Assembly: GCA_012656075.1 (NCBI GenBank)
Contig: JAAKBF010000014.1
Location: 310,001 to 374,000, forward strand
Source of the DNA: Phytophthora hibernalis
Taxonomy: Eukaryota; Oomycota; Peronosporomycetes; Peronosporales; Peronosporaceae
DNA length: 64,000 bases
Direction of reading: 5' to 3'
In this document: positions 22,351-34,390 of the stretch, in pieces
Layout of the letters: every line of letters begins with the position of its first letter
Position numbering within the stretch: position 1 is the stretch's first letter
Made by a program: the position numbers and the translations under genes
Notes under the pieces: model-generated
The model's database searches: none
What the model saw: the letters and a program-made list of their open reading frames with translations, nothing else
Told to the model about the DNA's origin: nothing

Positions 22351-22575
22351 TAGAATGGCATCCACATGTAGTCGATCGACCACAGCAAATGGTCGCAACT
22401 TCTCCTGCGAGTCCACTCGCATTGGCAGGTCAATCATCCCCTTTATCTACAGCTTGTGTCCCGAGACCCCGTTCAACCCACCCTCGTAGGGGCGCATCGG
22501 TGCCTTGGCTTGCCCAAGGCGACGCAGCACACGATAGTTCACTAGACTTGCAATGGCCCCGAAGTCAATCAGCAT
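22310..22575 (-). pseudogene. Retroviral-type aspartic protease domain of the Gypsy element
   Basis: Minus strand from ATG 22575: L-I-D-F-G-A-I-A-S-L-V is the flap/active-site strand, with Phe where D-S/T-G-A is usual. A later I-L-G-T-S-L-L matches the I-L-G strand near the C-terminus. One TAG interrupts it at about 22448. It belongs with the gag-linker frames to its right and overlaps the last bases of the opposite-strand integrase, marking the orientation switch. The Ser/Thr-to-Phe change would be expected to damage catalysis. Confidence 0.6.
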
Positions 22576-25133
22576 TTTGGCCGGGAGTCAGTCGATGTGT
22601 CCGGCAGACACAGCTTCCACACCACCTACAGAACCGATCACGCGCTTCTCGTCGGGAAGCAAAGGTTCATCGTCGTCATCACTTTTGACAGTCACGACTT
22701 CATCCTTAGTGACCGTACGCAACCCGGGTTTTCGCTTTCGGATGTGGTCACGTTGGTCTCGGGCGACGTACACGTACTGATCGGCCTCATTTCGTCCGTT
22801 CGCATCGGTACAGAGGTCGCCTAACGCTTCCGAGCGTTCAGAGAACAATGTGGAGCACTCGAAGCTCCCGTGTTTGACGCTCTTCCCTAGGTCTCGACCT
22901 TCCGCGAGCGAACGCTTCTCAGATGCACTTAGTTCGCGGCCAGCATCTGGGAGCGGCTGGCTTCAGCCTCAGTCTTGTAGAGAACCTTCTTTAGAGCCAG
23001 CACGTGTCATTAGTAGTTGCTCTCGATCTTAACTCCTTCAAAGAACACCATGCTGCAAATTCGGGCCTCGAGATCGCCCTCGTGAGCTAAGATTGTTGCG
23101 TCACCCGTCACGACTTTCTCTTCTTCTTCCACAATCAAGTAAACCGTTCGTCTCACCAGGAAACGGTATCGAGCTGGTATGTTGCCAAACGCAAAGCAGG
23201 GCTCTGTGACAGGGGTGATAGAGCCCACGCAGCCCTTCTCGGGTTCAAAGAGGTCTATCACAATGTTTTCCTCCACGACGTCCTGGGCAACGACCGAAGG
23301 CTTTCTCGGCGGGCATCCGGCTCGCCAGATTTCATCCTCGAAGGAGTCACATCCTCCACCTACGCCACGGTCGTCAGCAATGGTGAGACCCACTGTACCG
23401 TTCGATCGGGCCAAGTTGCCAGCAGGCTTCACCTCACGAAAGTCGCGATTGGCACGATTAACATCTTCGGAAGCAGCTAAAGTGTCTCGATACCGCTGCA
23501 GCCAATACTCGGGTGTAGACAGCAGACCGGGGACGACTCGCGCGTCATCTTAAGAGTATCAACCGGAACCTCTAGCAGCTTACTGATTTCCTCGAGTGTC
23601 AGTTCCTTCAGCTGCTCAGCGTTCTTCTTCATAAGCAATTTCAATTCGACCTCGTCCAGCGGATATAGCCGCTCCTCGAGTTCTTTGTTGAATTCTTCCC
23701 TCTCTTCACCCACATCACTCGTTACATTTTCGGCCAGAGCATCTGGCTCCTCAGGTGTGAACAATTGAGCATGAGGCGGAGTGGTCACCCTCTTCTTACT
23801 CGCCGTCCAGTCGGACTTCCTCGACGAGCTTTTCTTCGGTGCCCAGGGCGAGCACGGTAGCGACTGTAGTCACGCTCCCCACGTTACCCGTCCTGACGCA
23901 CTCCACATCTAGGCTGAGCGTCTCCAGTGCACTGCGCAACTGATCCACTTCATCAAAGTTAGCCGTTTTCTCGAGTTCCAAGCGTGCGGTCCGTCCCATT
24001 GGATCCTCAGAACGCTTCTCGATTTCTTCATCCTCCTTTCCCACATCACTAGTTGTTCATCCGCCGGGACGCCCTGTCCCTCGGCTGTGAACAACTCAGA
24101 GTGGGAGTAAGAGGTTATTTCCCTTCCATTTCCAACTCAGTCGGACTTCCCCCACGAGTTTCCCCATTTCGTCCAGCAGAGGAACGGTAGCGTCTGTAGA
24201 TACGCTCGACTCGTTACTCGTTTTGGCACATTCCTCTCCACTAGTTGTCCTTCCCGCCAGAACGCCCTGTTCCTCGGGTGTCGACAACCTAGTGCAAGGA
24301 GAAGAGGCTACTTCCTCCTCTGTCTTTGGCTCGCCGTCCAGTCGGCCCTTGGCGAGTTTCTCCTTTTGCCCTGTACATGAACGGTAGCATGCTCCTCAGG
24401 TCACACGTACATGTACCTTCCTTGCCACTCGTTGCCCTTCCCGCCACAACGCCCTGTTCATCGGGTGTTGACAACCTAGTGTGAGAAAAAGATAGTGTCC
24501 TCTCCAGTTGCAACTCGCTGTCCAGTCGGACCTACTTGGCGAGTTTCTCCGTTTTGTCCAGCACAGGAACGGTAGCGCTTGTAGTTACGCTCCCCACGTC
24601 ATCCGTTCTGGTACACTCCACATCTTGACGAAGCAACTCTAATACGCTGCTTGGTTGTTCAATCTCGTCAGATTTAGTCAGTGTTTCGAACACCACTCGC
24701 ACGACCTCCATGGACGCGTCGGATGGCTCGAAGGCTATCGCAGTAGTTGTGTTGGATTCCTGAGAGATCCCTAAGTCAATGTGTGAAGACCGTTCCTTTC
24801 CTTCGTAGTCTGAGCGCGCCGCCACGTTAAAATCCACGTAAACGTCCTCAGTCTCGACGATGGGTTCTTTGTAGTACACCTCTTCCAATCCTGCACTGTA
24901 CTCAAGCGCACTGCCGAGTCGTTGCTCTCAACGTGACCTTCACGCGCAACACACGTTTCTTCGACGGGCTTGTAATTCCCGTTCTCCTTCACATGCATTG
25001 TTTTTGGTATGTCTCCACTCGAGCTCGCCGCCACAGTGTAGTTGTCCTGTTCGATGCCATCTCCAGCGAAGTGTTTTTCATGTAAATTCAAATTGCTCCA
25101 CGCATTTTCGTCTTCGACTTCCTTTCGAGCCAT
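22576..25133 (-). pseudogene. Gypsy gag-protease linker region, repeat-rich and frameshifted
   Basis: Six or more minus-strand frames with no enzyme domain, rich in Glu, Asp, Ser and Thr. They form one long, broken low-complexity linker between the zinc-knuckle region of gag and the protease. Recurrent peptides of the type L-S-T-P-x-E-Q-G-V-x-A-G-R-x-T-S-G-E-E show that part of it is internally duplicated. The block 23432-23010 is the best preserved (P-A-R-Y-R-F-L-V-R-R-T-V-Y-L). Confidence 0.5.
23703..24620. repeat. Imperfect tandem repeat (four units, ~180-330 bp) in the Gypsy linker
   Basis: On the plus strand the phrase CCAGTCGGACTTCCTCGACG and variants recurs near 23805, 24138, 24338 and 24518, each followed by GAACGGTAGC or GCACGGTAGCG and CACGCTCCCC-like sequence, and by a CGGGTGT(T/C)GACAACCT-type end in the middle units. 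Unit lengths differ, so it grew by unequal duplication and then decayed. Confidence 0.6.
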
Positions 25134-25469
25134 GGCCTCAGTCAGCGCAGATTAGCTGTCCTGCGCGACGCCATCCCGACCAGTTCGTCGATAGTTATAT
25201 ATAAAATATCTCCCATTCGTTTCTTCCAAAGTAGTTTCCGTTGTTTCGGACATCACCAAGGCCATCGTGGCCTCATCAGCGTGTCCCAAAGCCCTCCGGC
25301 CTCACCAACCGCTCTATTATTGGCTCCTGGGGCGTTCCCAAGTGTGTCGTCCAAGTGACAAGAGGAAATAGCAACACTTCTTCCTCCTGTCCCCATCATT
25401 GCTGGCCCTAAGCAGTTCCAGGCGCGGGTGCCGACGAAGAAGCGGCACTCCCTCGCGCGAGGAGCTGGT

Positions 25470-27606
25470 TCAGTGCCTCCCTGCTAGGGCAATGGGCAAC
25501 AATATGATTGGTGCCATTGCACAGAAAGCACGCACGAGAGCCTCTTCTGATTCTCCATAGTTATGTCCCTGTGACGACGGGCGTGGTTGTGTGTACTCGG
25601 CAATTATGTGGCCCCGCTCGTGACAGTTTGAACACGTGGCTTTGTTCCGTCGGCAAGTGATCCGACTGCATCCCAGAATGTGGCAGCGCCCGCACCACTT
25701 GACCTTCCTGCGTATAGAGATCATGTCCTAGTCGGATATCTCCACTCTGAGGCATTGGGGTTGTTGGGAGTTCGGAGGTGGAGCGTTCTGAGCCACATGA
25801 GCGTCATACGCGGCAGCAACGTAGGTAGGACGCTGAGGAGATCGCGGCGAGCAAGGTGGAGTATGCTTCTGTTGCGTCAACGAGATTTGTGTTTGCTCCA
25901 TCATGTCCACCATCCTCTGCATCAAAGCGTTCTCGGTAGTTGGATTCTTCGCGACCTCGTCGGCGAAATCCGCGTCATTCTCCACCGGCAGATGCATATT
26001 CTTGTATAGTAGCACAGCCACTGTCTGAGGGATAGAGTTCACCATTGAAGTACTCAGGGCAGATTTCCACTCGCTGTTCCTAAGCCCAGCCAAGAAGTAT
26101 TGATAGCGCATCTGCGGGTCGTCGCATTGAGCCAACTCACACAAACGCGAGATCAGGTCAGCCGACATTTCAGCCGACATGCCTCGGGAACACCTCGTAG
26201 TCGTTAGACGCTCAATAATCTGCAACGGCGTCTGGTATATAAACTGGCTGTGCAACCGAGTTCGCAGCGTTTCGAAGTCACTGATTTGCGAGTACATCCA
26301 CCACTCTTCACCGACCTTGCCCTTAAGGAACTCACGAAACGCACTCAGACGCAGCGATTCCTGCAACCCCATCGTGGTACGTTCAAACGCTCCCCAAAAC
26401 GAGCTAGCTTTCTCCACAGTCGAAGCATCGGAGTAGAACGGTTGTATCAGCCTGACAGTGTTCTTGATGTGAAAGGGCATACCTAGAAGACCAGTCGATT
26501 GAGTAGCGTTTGCTTGTCCACCGTAAGTCAACTGCGTAGACGCGGGCTGCTGAGAGTACGCATGACCCCATCCAGAGGTGGTGCTTGTAGGAGCAGGAGT
26601 ACTCGTCGTTGTAGTTCCAGGTAGCGTCACCGCATGCGTACTCCACGTAGGTGTCGGAGTTGTTCCACTAGCCGTCCTGTAAGGCTGAGTGTAAGTACCA
26701 GCGTACCCATATTCTGCATAGATCGGTGTCTCGCCAATCGAGAATCCACCGTAAGAAGCAATAGCCGTTCGCATACGCCTATGAGTAGCAGGCATGTCAG
26801 ACGGTTTGTAGGTTGCTGGAGTCGGAGGCACACTAGCGCAGGTTGTGGTTGGGTCAAATTAGCCGTAACACCCTATGCCTGTTGTGGTACTTGTCCCGCC
26901 CACTGATGAGACAACGCAACCGGGGGCACGCTTTGCCAGTACCATTCACCGTTAGTGGCTTGCACAAGCTGCTTAGTCGGAGGACTAGGCACGCCATTCG
27001 TAGGCTGTTGACTGACGTGTCTAGGGGTAGGCACGCTTAAAGCCTGACTCATAGCCCGCTCACTCCCGAAATCGCAGGAACGCCTGTCGTCTGGCTAGAC
27101 AACGTCGACGGCGCCTGCCCAGGCTGCACAGCATATGACTCACCCTGCAACATCGCTGGAGCTCCACCCGAGCCCATCGCCGAAGGCACTCCAGCAGTCA
27201 CGGTTCCCACTAAGGCAGTCACTCGAGGTGTAGGAGCGCTCACCACAGGGCGTAATCCAGTTGTCGGAGCCGAACCTGATCGGGTCAACACAGGAACGCT
27301 TGTAGGCTGCGTAGGGTCACCCACAGCACGGTTGGTGCTGGCCACTGCACGCTGTACCACGTTCCTCATTGCTCCTAGTCCTTCCAGAGTCAAAGTATGA
27401 CGCTGGGGATTTGTCAGCGGCGCTCACGGCGGGCGGCACACCAGCACCGGTTCCAGTAGGAACTTCACTTGTACTGCTCCACCCGACGGGGTCAGATTAT
27501 TCACTTCCTGCTGTCCTATAGCAACTCTTGTCGTTCCCTCGCCAGCGACGACCTCACTGAAGGCGTCTCCAAAGCCGGCAGTGTCCCTGTCGTCACCTGA
27601 ATCCAT
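25470..27606 (-). pseudogene. Gypsy gag polyprotein with zinc knuckle
   Basis: Starts at ATG 27606 (M-D-S-G-D-D-R-D-T-A-G-F-G). A Pro/Thr/Gln/Gly-rich N-terminal region spans three frames (27606-26830). The conserved retrotransposon gag fold lies in one long open frame 26831-25728 (I-Q-P-F-Y-S-D-A-S-T-V ... L-K-G-K-V-G-E-E-W-W-M-Y ... L-C-E-L-A-Q-C-D-D-P-Q-M-R-Y-Q-Y-F). After a frame change a knuckle C-S-N-C-H-E-R-G-H-I-I-A-E-Y appears in which the last Cys is Tyr. The protein would package the element RNA into particles. The gag core is much better preserved than the linker. Confidence 0.75.
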
Positions 27607-28253
27607 CGTAGTCTAGTAATTGTACTTCGCTCGACCTAGTAGCAGAAGCTACAGTTCCCTTGGTCTGTGTTAGTGGGGCACTTCACGCGAAGTCTCGTTC
27701 TCTCCGTAGATTCGAGTACCTTCGAGCTGAACTATGTTTTCCAGCGTTCCGTCGATGCGAGACGAAGTCGGCCGTCCAAGAAAAGCACACTTGGGTCGAA
27801 CCTGTCGCAACACGGGCCTAGCTTGATCTCCAAAAGTCAAAAGTGTCTGGTCCACACGAACGCTCTCATCAGCGAACAGATAGAGGCCACGCCTTGCACC
27901 AAACGCGTCCTTCTCCAGCAAGCAGCTACCCTGCTTCTTCACCAAATGTCGCGCACCTCCCTATCCAGGAGGGCGGCCAGCGGCTTGCTGTTCGGATCGG
28001 AGTACGGGCTCGAAAGGGGCAAAGGCTGTGGCGTAAAATAATAAAAGTAAGTTTGTTTTGTTCTTCACTTGGGTGCTATTAATAGTAGGAAGATTCACGA
28101 CTGACTATAAAATCTGGGGCGGCGGGTCCGCGCCGAGCACGCCCATATGCATGAAAACCTTCGGGTTCACTCACCTCGGCGCCCCGGAGCGCCCTCCATC
28201 TTGCAACATGACACCCTACCGCTCTGGAAGCTCTCGTCGCGTTCCAAGCGGCC
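27607..28253. other. Probable leader/5' LTR side of the Gypsy element
   Basis: It lies immediately upstream (minus orientation) of the gag ATG and carries no domain-bearing frame. I could not find a second copy of this sequence on the far side, so an LTR pair is not demonstrated. Confidence 0.35.
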
Positions 28254-28754
28254 GTGTCCTCCGTCCTCGCTCATCCTTCGACTCCTCCGGGTGCGACGTA
28301 TTGGCTCCTCTGCCACTTGCCGAATGAGCACGACACATGTGCGCCATCTTTCGGGACGCTCATCACCCTTGGTGTCACTATTCGGGTCAAACTTAGGCCT
28401 GATACGGCTCAACAGTCGCGGCGTCCGGTGAACGCTTCTCCCGCACGCCTGGCACGTCGGCCTCGTGCCCCGGTGCGGGACACCGTCAAACAGACTACTC
28501 TTCAACCGCGTCTATCATGGCGCTTTCAGGAGGAATATCGCACCAGCCGGTCCGAAGCGCCAAACTTCCTCGCAACGGGGATTCTGTACGGAGAGGGCAA
28601 GTTGGTGTTTTGGAAGTGCATCCGCAGTGAACTGGCGTATCGAGCCTACGAAAAGCGGGGGCGAGAAAAAGTAGAGAAGAACCGGATCTCGATGACTGCA
28701 CCCTCGAACCAGTTCTGGTTAAACAACGCATTGAAGCGTATCGTAGTCACTTGA
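28254..28754 (+). CDS. Hypothetical ORF, unrecognised
   Basis: Plus-strand 166-codon open frame with a basic, Pro/Arg-rich first half and a more protein-like C-terminal half (Y-G-E-G-K-L-V-F-W-K-C-I-R-S-E-L). It ends TGA at 28752-28754. An opposite-strand frame (28505-28167) also has a C-Q-A-C-G motif. I cannot say which, if either, is real. It lies in transposon-rich DNA and may be retroelement-derived. Confidence 0.25.
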   Translation: MSSVLAHPSTPPGATYWLLCHLPNEHDTCAPSFGTLITLGVTIRVKLRPDTAQQSRRPVNASPARLARRPRAPVRDTVKQTTLQPRLSWRFQEEYRTSRSEAPNFLATGILYGEGKLVFWKCIRSELAYRAYEKRGREKVEKNRISMTAPSNQFWLNNALKRIVVT

Positions 28755-29869
28755 AGCGATGCATCTATCACCTATACATATTTCTTCAAATGATTAGAAG
28801 TAAAATAAAAACTCTGCATCCAACTTGTACTCCGATCAATGTCACACAGTCAACGACATGTTTGGGTCCAATAACCACATAGAGCGATCGCAAGCCTTAC
28901 GACCGAAGTGATGCACCAAAACGTCCCGCCGCTCCACGCAATATTGCAGCAGCACCAACTGGAATTAAGGCAACGAAAACGGCGTGAAGTCGGCCGCCAT
29001 CTATGTTACCCTGCCGGTTCGCCTCGAGCTTCTGCATTGATGCTAGCATACCGGTATACTCGAGCGCATCGCAGAAATTCTTCACGGCGCAGTCGCTTAT
29101 CGCAATGCTGAGACTCTTATGTTGCTGAAAATGGTCGCATCAACCTTTGACATGGTCACGCTGACGTTCAGCAACCCCGTGCCGAGGCAACACGACTTCT
29201 GGACAGTCATCGTGGCCTTCTGGCTTTGCATTAAGCAGATATTCTGTGAGAGAAGTGAGACGTGGTTACAAAAATCCAACTAAGTAGATTGAAACTTTGT
29301 GCTCAATCGCAACGTACCGGCTGGTGCTGTACCAACAGGCAGCTACCCGTACATGGTTGACGCGTCGGCGATCAGTGTGGTAGTCTGATGATATCCTGAC
29401 AAGCGACAGCAGGACCTCCGAACCTGTCCGAATCGCCGACAAGGACGTCGCAGCACAGAAGCACAGCAGAACGCTCCCTTACCATATTTTCCGGGCAGGG
29501 TCGGCCACAAAGTGAAAGTTCGCCACATCTAGTGCGACCCGTGAAACTCGGTAAGAAGTACTTTGTACACGATCGCTCTCGTAAAAGGATAACACAGTCA
29601 AATGTTTTTTCGAAAAGTTTGAACATGTTTTTCGAACCCTGGTTCGTGGGCGTGACGATTATGCCCAAATATGTACCAGCTCTTGACCAGACGGTACCGT
29701 ATGCGCAGGTCACTTTAATAGAAATCCTCACTCTGCCACTATTAAGCTAATCGTGGTATGAAAGACACTCTTAAAAATGGTAAGGTGAGGGAATGTTTCA
29801 AGCATAGTGAAACTAGTATAAATGTATTGGAATGATTCATCAATGTTTCATTCCGCATCGTGTCACCTG
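28755..29869. other. No firm gene
   Basis: Several short frames on both strands with no domain. A minus-strand segment 29085-28897 (M-K-N-F-C-D-A-L-E-Y-T-G-M-L) has some coding character and may be a decayed transposon piece. Nothing else was recognised. Confidence 0.35.
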
Positions 29870-30200
29870 CTACTCTGACAAACCCAGAGACCAGAGCGAG
29901 TTGTTTTGCATTTCGAACGAGAAGTCTGTTAGAGACTGACGGTATTCATTTCTCTCCCAACCGATGACTGAGAAATCTGACTCCATTGTCGCTGTATTTG
30001 GGAACACAGTTGCTAAGGCTCTACAAAACTCTTGCAGTGTAGAGTATCCTCCTACTACTAGAGCCCACACACAGTTTTATCATCAGAGCATTTAGCCAAG
30101 GCTGCACGCAAGACCGCATCTCCACGACATTCCAGGACTAGCTCTTGGTGATCGGTCGCAATAGCTTCTATAAGTTCTGGTGTCCACCCTATTCCTCCAG
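29870..30200 (-). pseudogene. hAT-like transposase C-terminal remnant
   Basis: On the minus strand P-E-L-I-E-A-I-A-T-D-H-Q-E-L-V is followed, after two stops and a frame change, by R-A-L-A-T-V-F-P-N-T-A-T-M-E-S-D-F-S and E-R-N-E-Y-R-Q-S-L-T-D-F-S. This is the pattern at the C-terminal dimerisation end of hAT-type proteins in oomycetes (F-P-N-T-A-x-V-E-S-D-F-S). Only this tail is present. The assignment rests on recognising the motif. Confidence 0.45.
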
Positions 30201-30260
30201 GCGAGGCCGGTCTTCACAAATAAGAGCGCAAATTAATGATGTACGTGCTTTCGCAAGAGT

Positions 30261-30500
30261 ATGAGGGACAAAGTTGGTAAGGGTACGGGGACCCAGTACG
30301 GCGCAGATCCAAATGCGGCGCACTTTGGAGCCTACTTCATGTGGTTTTTCAATACTTTGTTTCATATTAAAAATCCTGGCCTTCTATCGGGCTATACCAT
30401 TGAGCATCCGATGGACATCCATCCCGACGGCTACATCACTGGTGCAGGACCGATGCGCTTGTCTAGATCTTACTTTTTAAAGCACATTCGAGCGCATACG
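30261..30500 (+). CDS. Uncharacterised coding stretch fused upstream of the pogo remnant
   Basis: An open frame from ATG 30261 runs in phase into the pogo-like start at 30501. It has real-protein character (A-H-F-G-A-Y-F-M-W-F-F-N ... H-P-M-D-I-H-P-D-G-Y-I-T-G-A-G). I do not recognise it. It may be a captured exon or a domain of another transposon. Confidence 0.3.
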
Positions 30501-31803
30501 ATGACCAAGTGGACCGAGCAGCAACTGCAGTCAGCGCTGGATACGTATGCTGTTCATTTTCCGCGGTCAGAGACTCCGTGAGGACCTTCTCATGAATGGC
30601 CCTGACGGTTGCAGAGGTACTGCTACGCAGAACGCTTTCATTGACACGAAAGTGTTCAAAGACTGGATCGGCCATTTTGTGCAGAATATCCTCCAGCGCG
30701 CCCAGTGTTGCTCATTTTGGACAACCTCCGCGTCCATACTGCGTTGGAGGTCCTTGAGGAGTGCAAGGAAAACGGAATTGAAGTCCTTGCCTTGCCACCA
30801 CACACGACACACATCCTGCAGCCCCTTGATGCCGGATTCTTTCGTTCCTTTAAGTCGGAATGGAGAACTATTGTCAACGATTGGTCCGAGGCTACCGATG
30901 CCTGCTGTGTCGAAAAGCACATAATTGCTCCAATGGTACGACAGGCAATGGATGCTGCTTGGAGCGACGAAGTCAAAACCAAATCGTGGAAAAGTACTGG
31001 ATTGTGGCCTGTGAATCCTGAAAGACCCTTTTGAAGACGGTCGTGTCCAAGGATTCAGCACCGACGTCGCTGTGTGCATCGTTTATGCTGACAGACGTCC
31101 CAATTCCTCTCGGCAACATCAAGCCCCGTCACATCCTGCAGTTGAAGCGTCAGGGAATTGACCTGCACGAGTACCGCTCTTTCTCGATCACACAGCGACG
31201 CCTCAACTCCATATCACCGGCAAAACGTATGCAGGACCCCATGTACATCGACTTGAAGTCCAAGCGCCTGCTTACGCACGACGAGTGCATGGCTGCGCGG
31301 AGACTCAAGCAAAACGAGCTCGATGATCAGAAACGAGAGAAGGAGGAGAAAAGGAAGGCTGCAGCATTGAAGGGAGGGGCTAAGTTCAAAGAAAAGAGGC
31401 GAAGCGCATCGAGAAGCTCGTGAAGTCTCGACTGCGCGCGTTGGAGACAGAGAGGAAGAAGATCGAGGTCCAAGCAAAGAAGGCGGACAAAGAACAACAA
31501 AAGAGAAAGGCCCAAGTCTCTAAGAAGGTAACGGCGAGTGCTGAGAAGCAAAATGCAGCGACAGCACGTCCAACAAAGGCGAAAAGCAAGAAGATCGCGA
31601 CGCTCAACCAACCCATCAATTTCAACTTGAGCCATATGGTGACAACTTCAGAAGGCCAAAACACGTCAACTACCTACCCAACTGACGAGCCGCTGCTTCC
31701 AACGGATAGACAAAGGCCTCATCTTGTGACAAATGCTGTACCGGGATCGGTTTTCATGAACCCCGCAGCCCAACAACCGATTGTGTATTTTGCCGACCTG
31801 TAA
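30501..31803 (+). pseudogene. pogo/jerky-like DDE_1 transposase, internally deleted
   Basis: ATG 30501 begins M-T-K-W-T-E-Q-Q-L-Q-S-A-L-D, the helix-turn-helix start typical of pogo-type proteins. The frame then jumps to the catalytic domain: D-G-C-R-G-T-A-T-Q-N-A-F-I-D, L-L-I-L-D-N-L-R-V-H with an Asp, and L-P-P-H-T-T-H-I-L-Q-P-L-D with the next Asp. Q-A-M-D-A-A-W and G-L-W-P-V-N-P follow. The C-terminal 260 residues are a Lys/Glu-rich coiled coil ending at TAA 31803. The coding is spread over frames 3, 2 and 1 (breaks near 30700, 31030 and 31415), and most of the DNA-binding region is deleted. Confidence 0.7.
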
Positions 31804-32037
31804 ACAGCATCTGTTTTGATTTTATCTTGACTTGACTAAAGTTTGGTGCACCAAAATTGGTCCCCATCCTTCTCCAAGCACGGAATACTGCTCTATCTTT
31901 AGAGATGAGCTGCAGGCCGAATACCAATGCGTTCTCCGTGTCTTTCATCTCAAAAGAAAGCTTAACGTCTTCGCTTCCTGGAACAGCTTCCGGCATTGTG
32001 ATTGGCTGTGTACGGCCTTCAAAACATCCAATTTAGC

Positions 32038-32612
32038 TTAGGTACACCATAACCGGTTCCCGTACCCTGAGCTGCACGTCGTCAGCTGCATTCTGTGCGT
32101 TGTAAGTCGCAGCAATTTTTGATATCCCGATGTACAAGCCCGCAAAAAAACTGCAACCGTGCGAGCGCAACTTGATACTTCTTCCTGCGGTAAATCCCGA
32201 AGTACATTAATGACAAACGTTCCACGGTCGTTAATGAAGTCTAGTGCGTCCGACACTTTCACGGCGTACGTCTCCTGACCACGTACGATTCATCAAGTAG
32301 TAGATGGCGAATCCTTATAGGAGCATGCCACACAGTCATCTGAAAGCGCCGTTCAGCTGAGCTACCTGTTGTGTAAGTAGGGTACTATGGCCTTGCAGTC
32401 GTTGGACCGTATTACCGAGTGTAGTGACAACAGCGTTTAAGCTGCATAGCGTCACCCACTGTTTCGATGGACTCCAAACCGGGATTTCTTCGCCAATTGC
32501 GTGCTCGGTGCTTTACTAACCAAGAATTCACCTTGCGCATTGATAGCCATCTCGTGTGGCAGGTCGTTTTCATCTGTGTAATAATCCATGTATCAACGAC
32601 TGTATTTCGCAT
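32038..32612 (-). pseudogene. Decayed coding region with coiled coil, unrecognised
   Basis: Three frames on the minus strand together read like one protein: W-L-S-M-R-K-V-N-S-W-L-V-K-H-R-A, then M-Q-L-N-A-V-V-T-T-L-G-N-T-V-Q-R-L (coiled coil), then K-V-S-D-A-L-D-F-I-N-D-R-G-T-F-V-I to the stop at 32038. The order (basic helix, coiled coil, C-terminal domain) recalls the post-catalytic part of the Crypton protein, but sequence identity is too weak to claim it. Confidence 0.35.
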
Positions 32613-32735
32613 TAGCTACTGCTTCACTTTACAAATCGGCCATTTTCATACCGAAAGTCGGATGTCAAATGTCATTCTTAATAAAGGTAAAATTTCCGTA
32701 TGCGTACTGTATTCTTTCAGCTAAAATTCTTTCAT

Positions 32736-33520
32736 CTAAAAGCTGAAAGCACAAGAGGGTCGAGGAAATTTCTAAAGGGCGCCATTTGATCGAATTCAGA
32801 CTTCTGCTGGCACGTTTTAATCCGTTTCTCATTGCGTTTGTAGGGCGCCCGCTCGCATGGGACGCCCGGAATCCCGACCTTTGGCGCGGTTAGAAACGTA
32901 GACACGCTTTAGAAGAACCCTGCTTAGTTCAACAGCCCTTCGCGTACTTGTGCGCAAAAACACGGTACTCTATCGATAAAGTAAACGCTCTGCTATTCCT
33001 CTGTGCAGCAGCTACAGAAATTGACTTTACCGAATGGTATCGGTGACGCTAAGTTCCCACAGGACGCTTCATTTAGATAGCGCCGACCCCTCACTGAGCC
33101 AATGGACGCGCAGCTTGCATAAAATCCTAAATATGGTAGTGACCGTTTGCAGTGAACCCATTTGGCCAGCACACGGGTACTGCTAGTGTGGAGCACGTTA
33201 ATGGGATGCTGCACATCAAATCAAAGTGGTGTTGTGCACAAACACTTGTGAAAGGTTGCAGAAAACTAGAGGGAAATGTTTTCAGCAGAGCTGAAAGACC
33301 CCGTGCGCTTGCAGCGCGCTACTGTTCTTCCAGCTAAAAGCTGAAAGCACAAGGGTTTCTAAAGGGGCCCGAATTGATTTTTTTGATTTTTAGCTCGATT
33401 TCGCACTTTTGCTGGTAGTTTTAAACCATTTGACCTCGCGTTTGTATGGCTCGCGCTCGCATGGGACGCGCAGAATCTCGACGTTCGGGCGCGGTAGCAA
33501 CGCTAAACCGTTTAGAAAAG
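32736..33520. repeat. Direct repeat pair of ~180 bp
   Basis: 32736-32916 and 33334-33520 share CTAAAAGCTGAAAGCACAAG, then TTTCTAAAGGG, TGCTGGYAGTTTTAA-like, GCGCTCGCATGGGACGC and GCGGT-AGAAACG-like blocks in the same order. They are diverged by many indels. The unit is non-coding and could be a diverged LTR or satellite pair with 420 bp between. Confidence 0.6.
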
Positions 33521-34390
33521 TTCATGTTAAGGTAAACGGCTAATTAAGGGCCGTGTGTCAGTTAGGGGTCGCTCTAAGGTGGTCAATAGTATCCTCTGAA
33601 TTGTTATTATGCAATTTGATTAGTAGAAAATACATAATTTATAAGGAACCATATAGAACACAGGATCAATATCATAGTGAAGTCAAGTAAAAATACTCGG
33701 CCTTGAATTGGCAGGAGCTCCAAATCCGACGCTGTTTTTCAAGCAAGTCTGCTGTACTTAGTTTTGATTGGTCGAGGACGACAAAAATCAGAGAAATAGA
33801 CAGAGGAACGTGCTGTCCATTGGGGCTCTCGCAATATTTTAGTTTTCAGTAGGTCAAGAGCAACAATCAGAAGGGTTTTAGTGTCTATTAGTACCAGCAC
33901 ATGTTCGCGTCGGCAGCGGATACCGGTAGGTCGAGACAACAGAAGTCGGCTTGGTACACACGTATTAATAGCTGGCGTTGATGAGCGCAAAATGAATTGC
34001 ATCCAAGAGAGTCTTCTCGAGCAACGCTCCATATCGTCACGTCTCCGACCGTCAGTGCAACTCCGACCAGCATCCGACGCATCGCAAAATTTTATATCAC
34101 ACCAGATTGTGGAGGTTTCGTAAAAATACATCCTCTCAAATGATTGGCTCCTTGATAGGTGGTATACGTAATTACGCCTCGTAAATGAGTGGCGCACGTG
34201 CAATTTTGCTGCGCCGTTTTGCCCTGTGAGCTCAGTGCTCGATTGACCACCCGGCGCGGTGAATTGAGGGGGTGTACCGAGCATCGGTCACCTTAGAGGG
34301 TTTGTCGCGGCCACGAAGAGCTGTGAATCACCGTTAATTCCCCGTCGAGCACTCCAGACGAGTACCCCTGCGAGGTTGTTGTCTAACCCC

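Noticed and set aside
25470..25724. Zinc-finger gene of the host
   Set aside because: The C-S-N-C-H-E-R-G-H knuckle directly follows the gag fold on the same strand and belongs to the Gypsy element.
32325..32380. tRNA-like words (GGTAGCTCAGCTGAACGGCG) on the minus strand
   Set aside because: There is no B box or acceptor stem, and the same bases read as protein (T-Q-Q-V-A-Q-L-N-G-A-F) in a decayed coding region.
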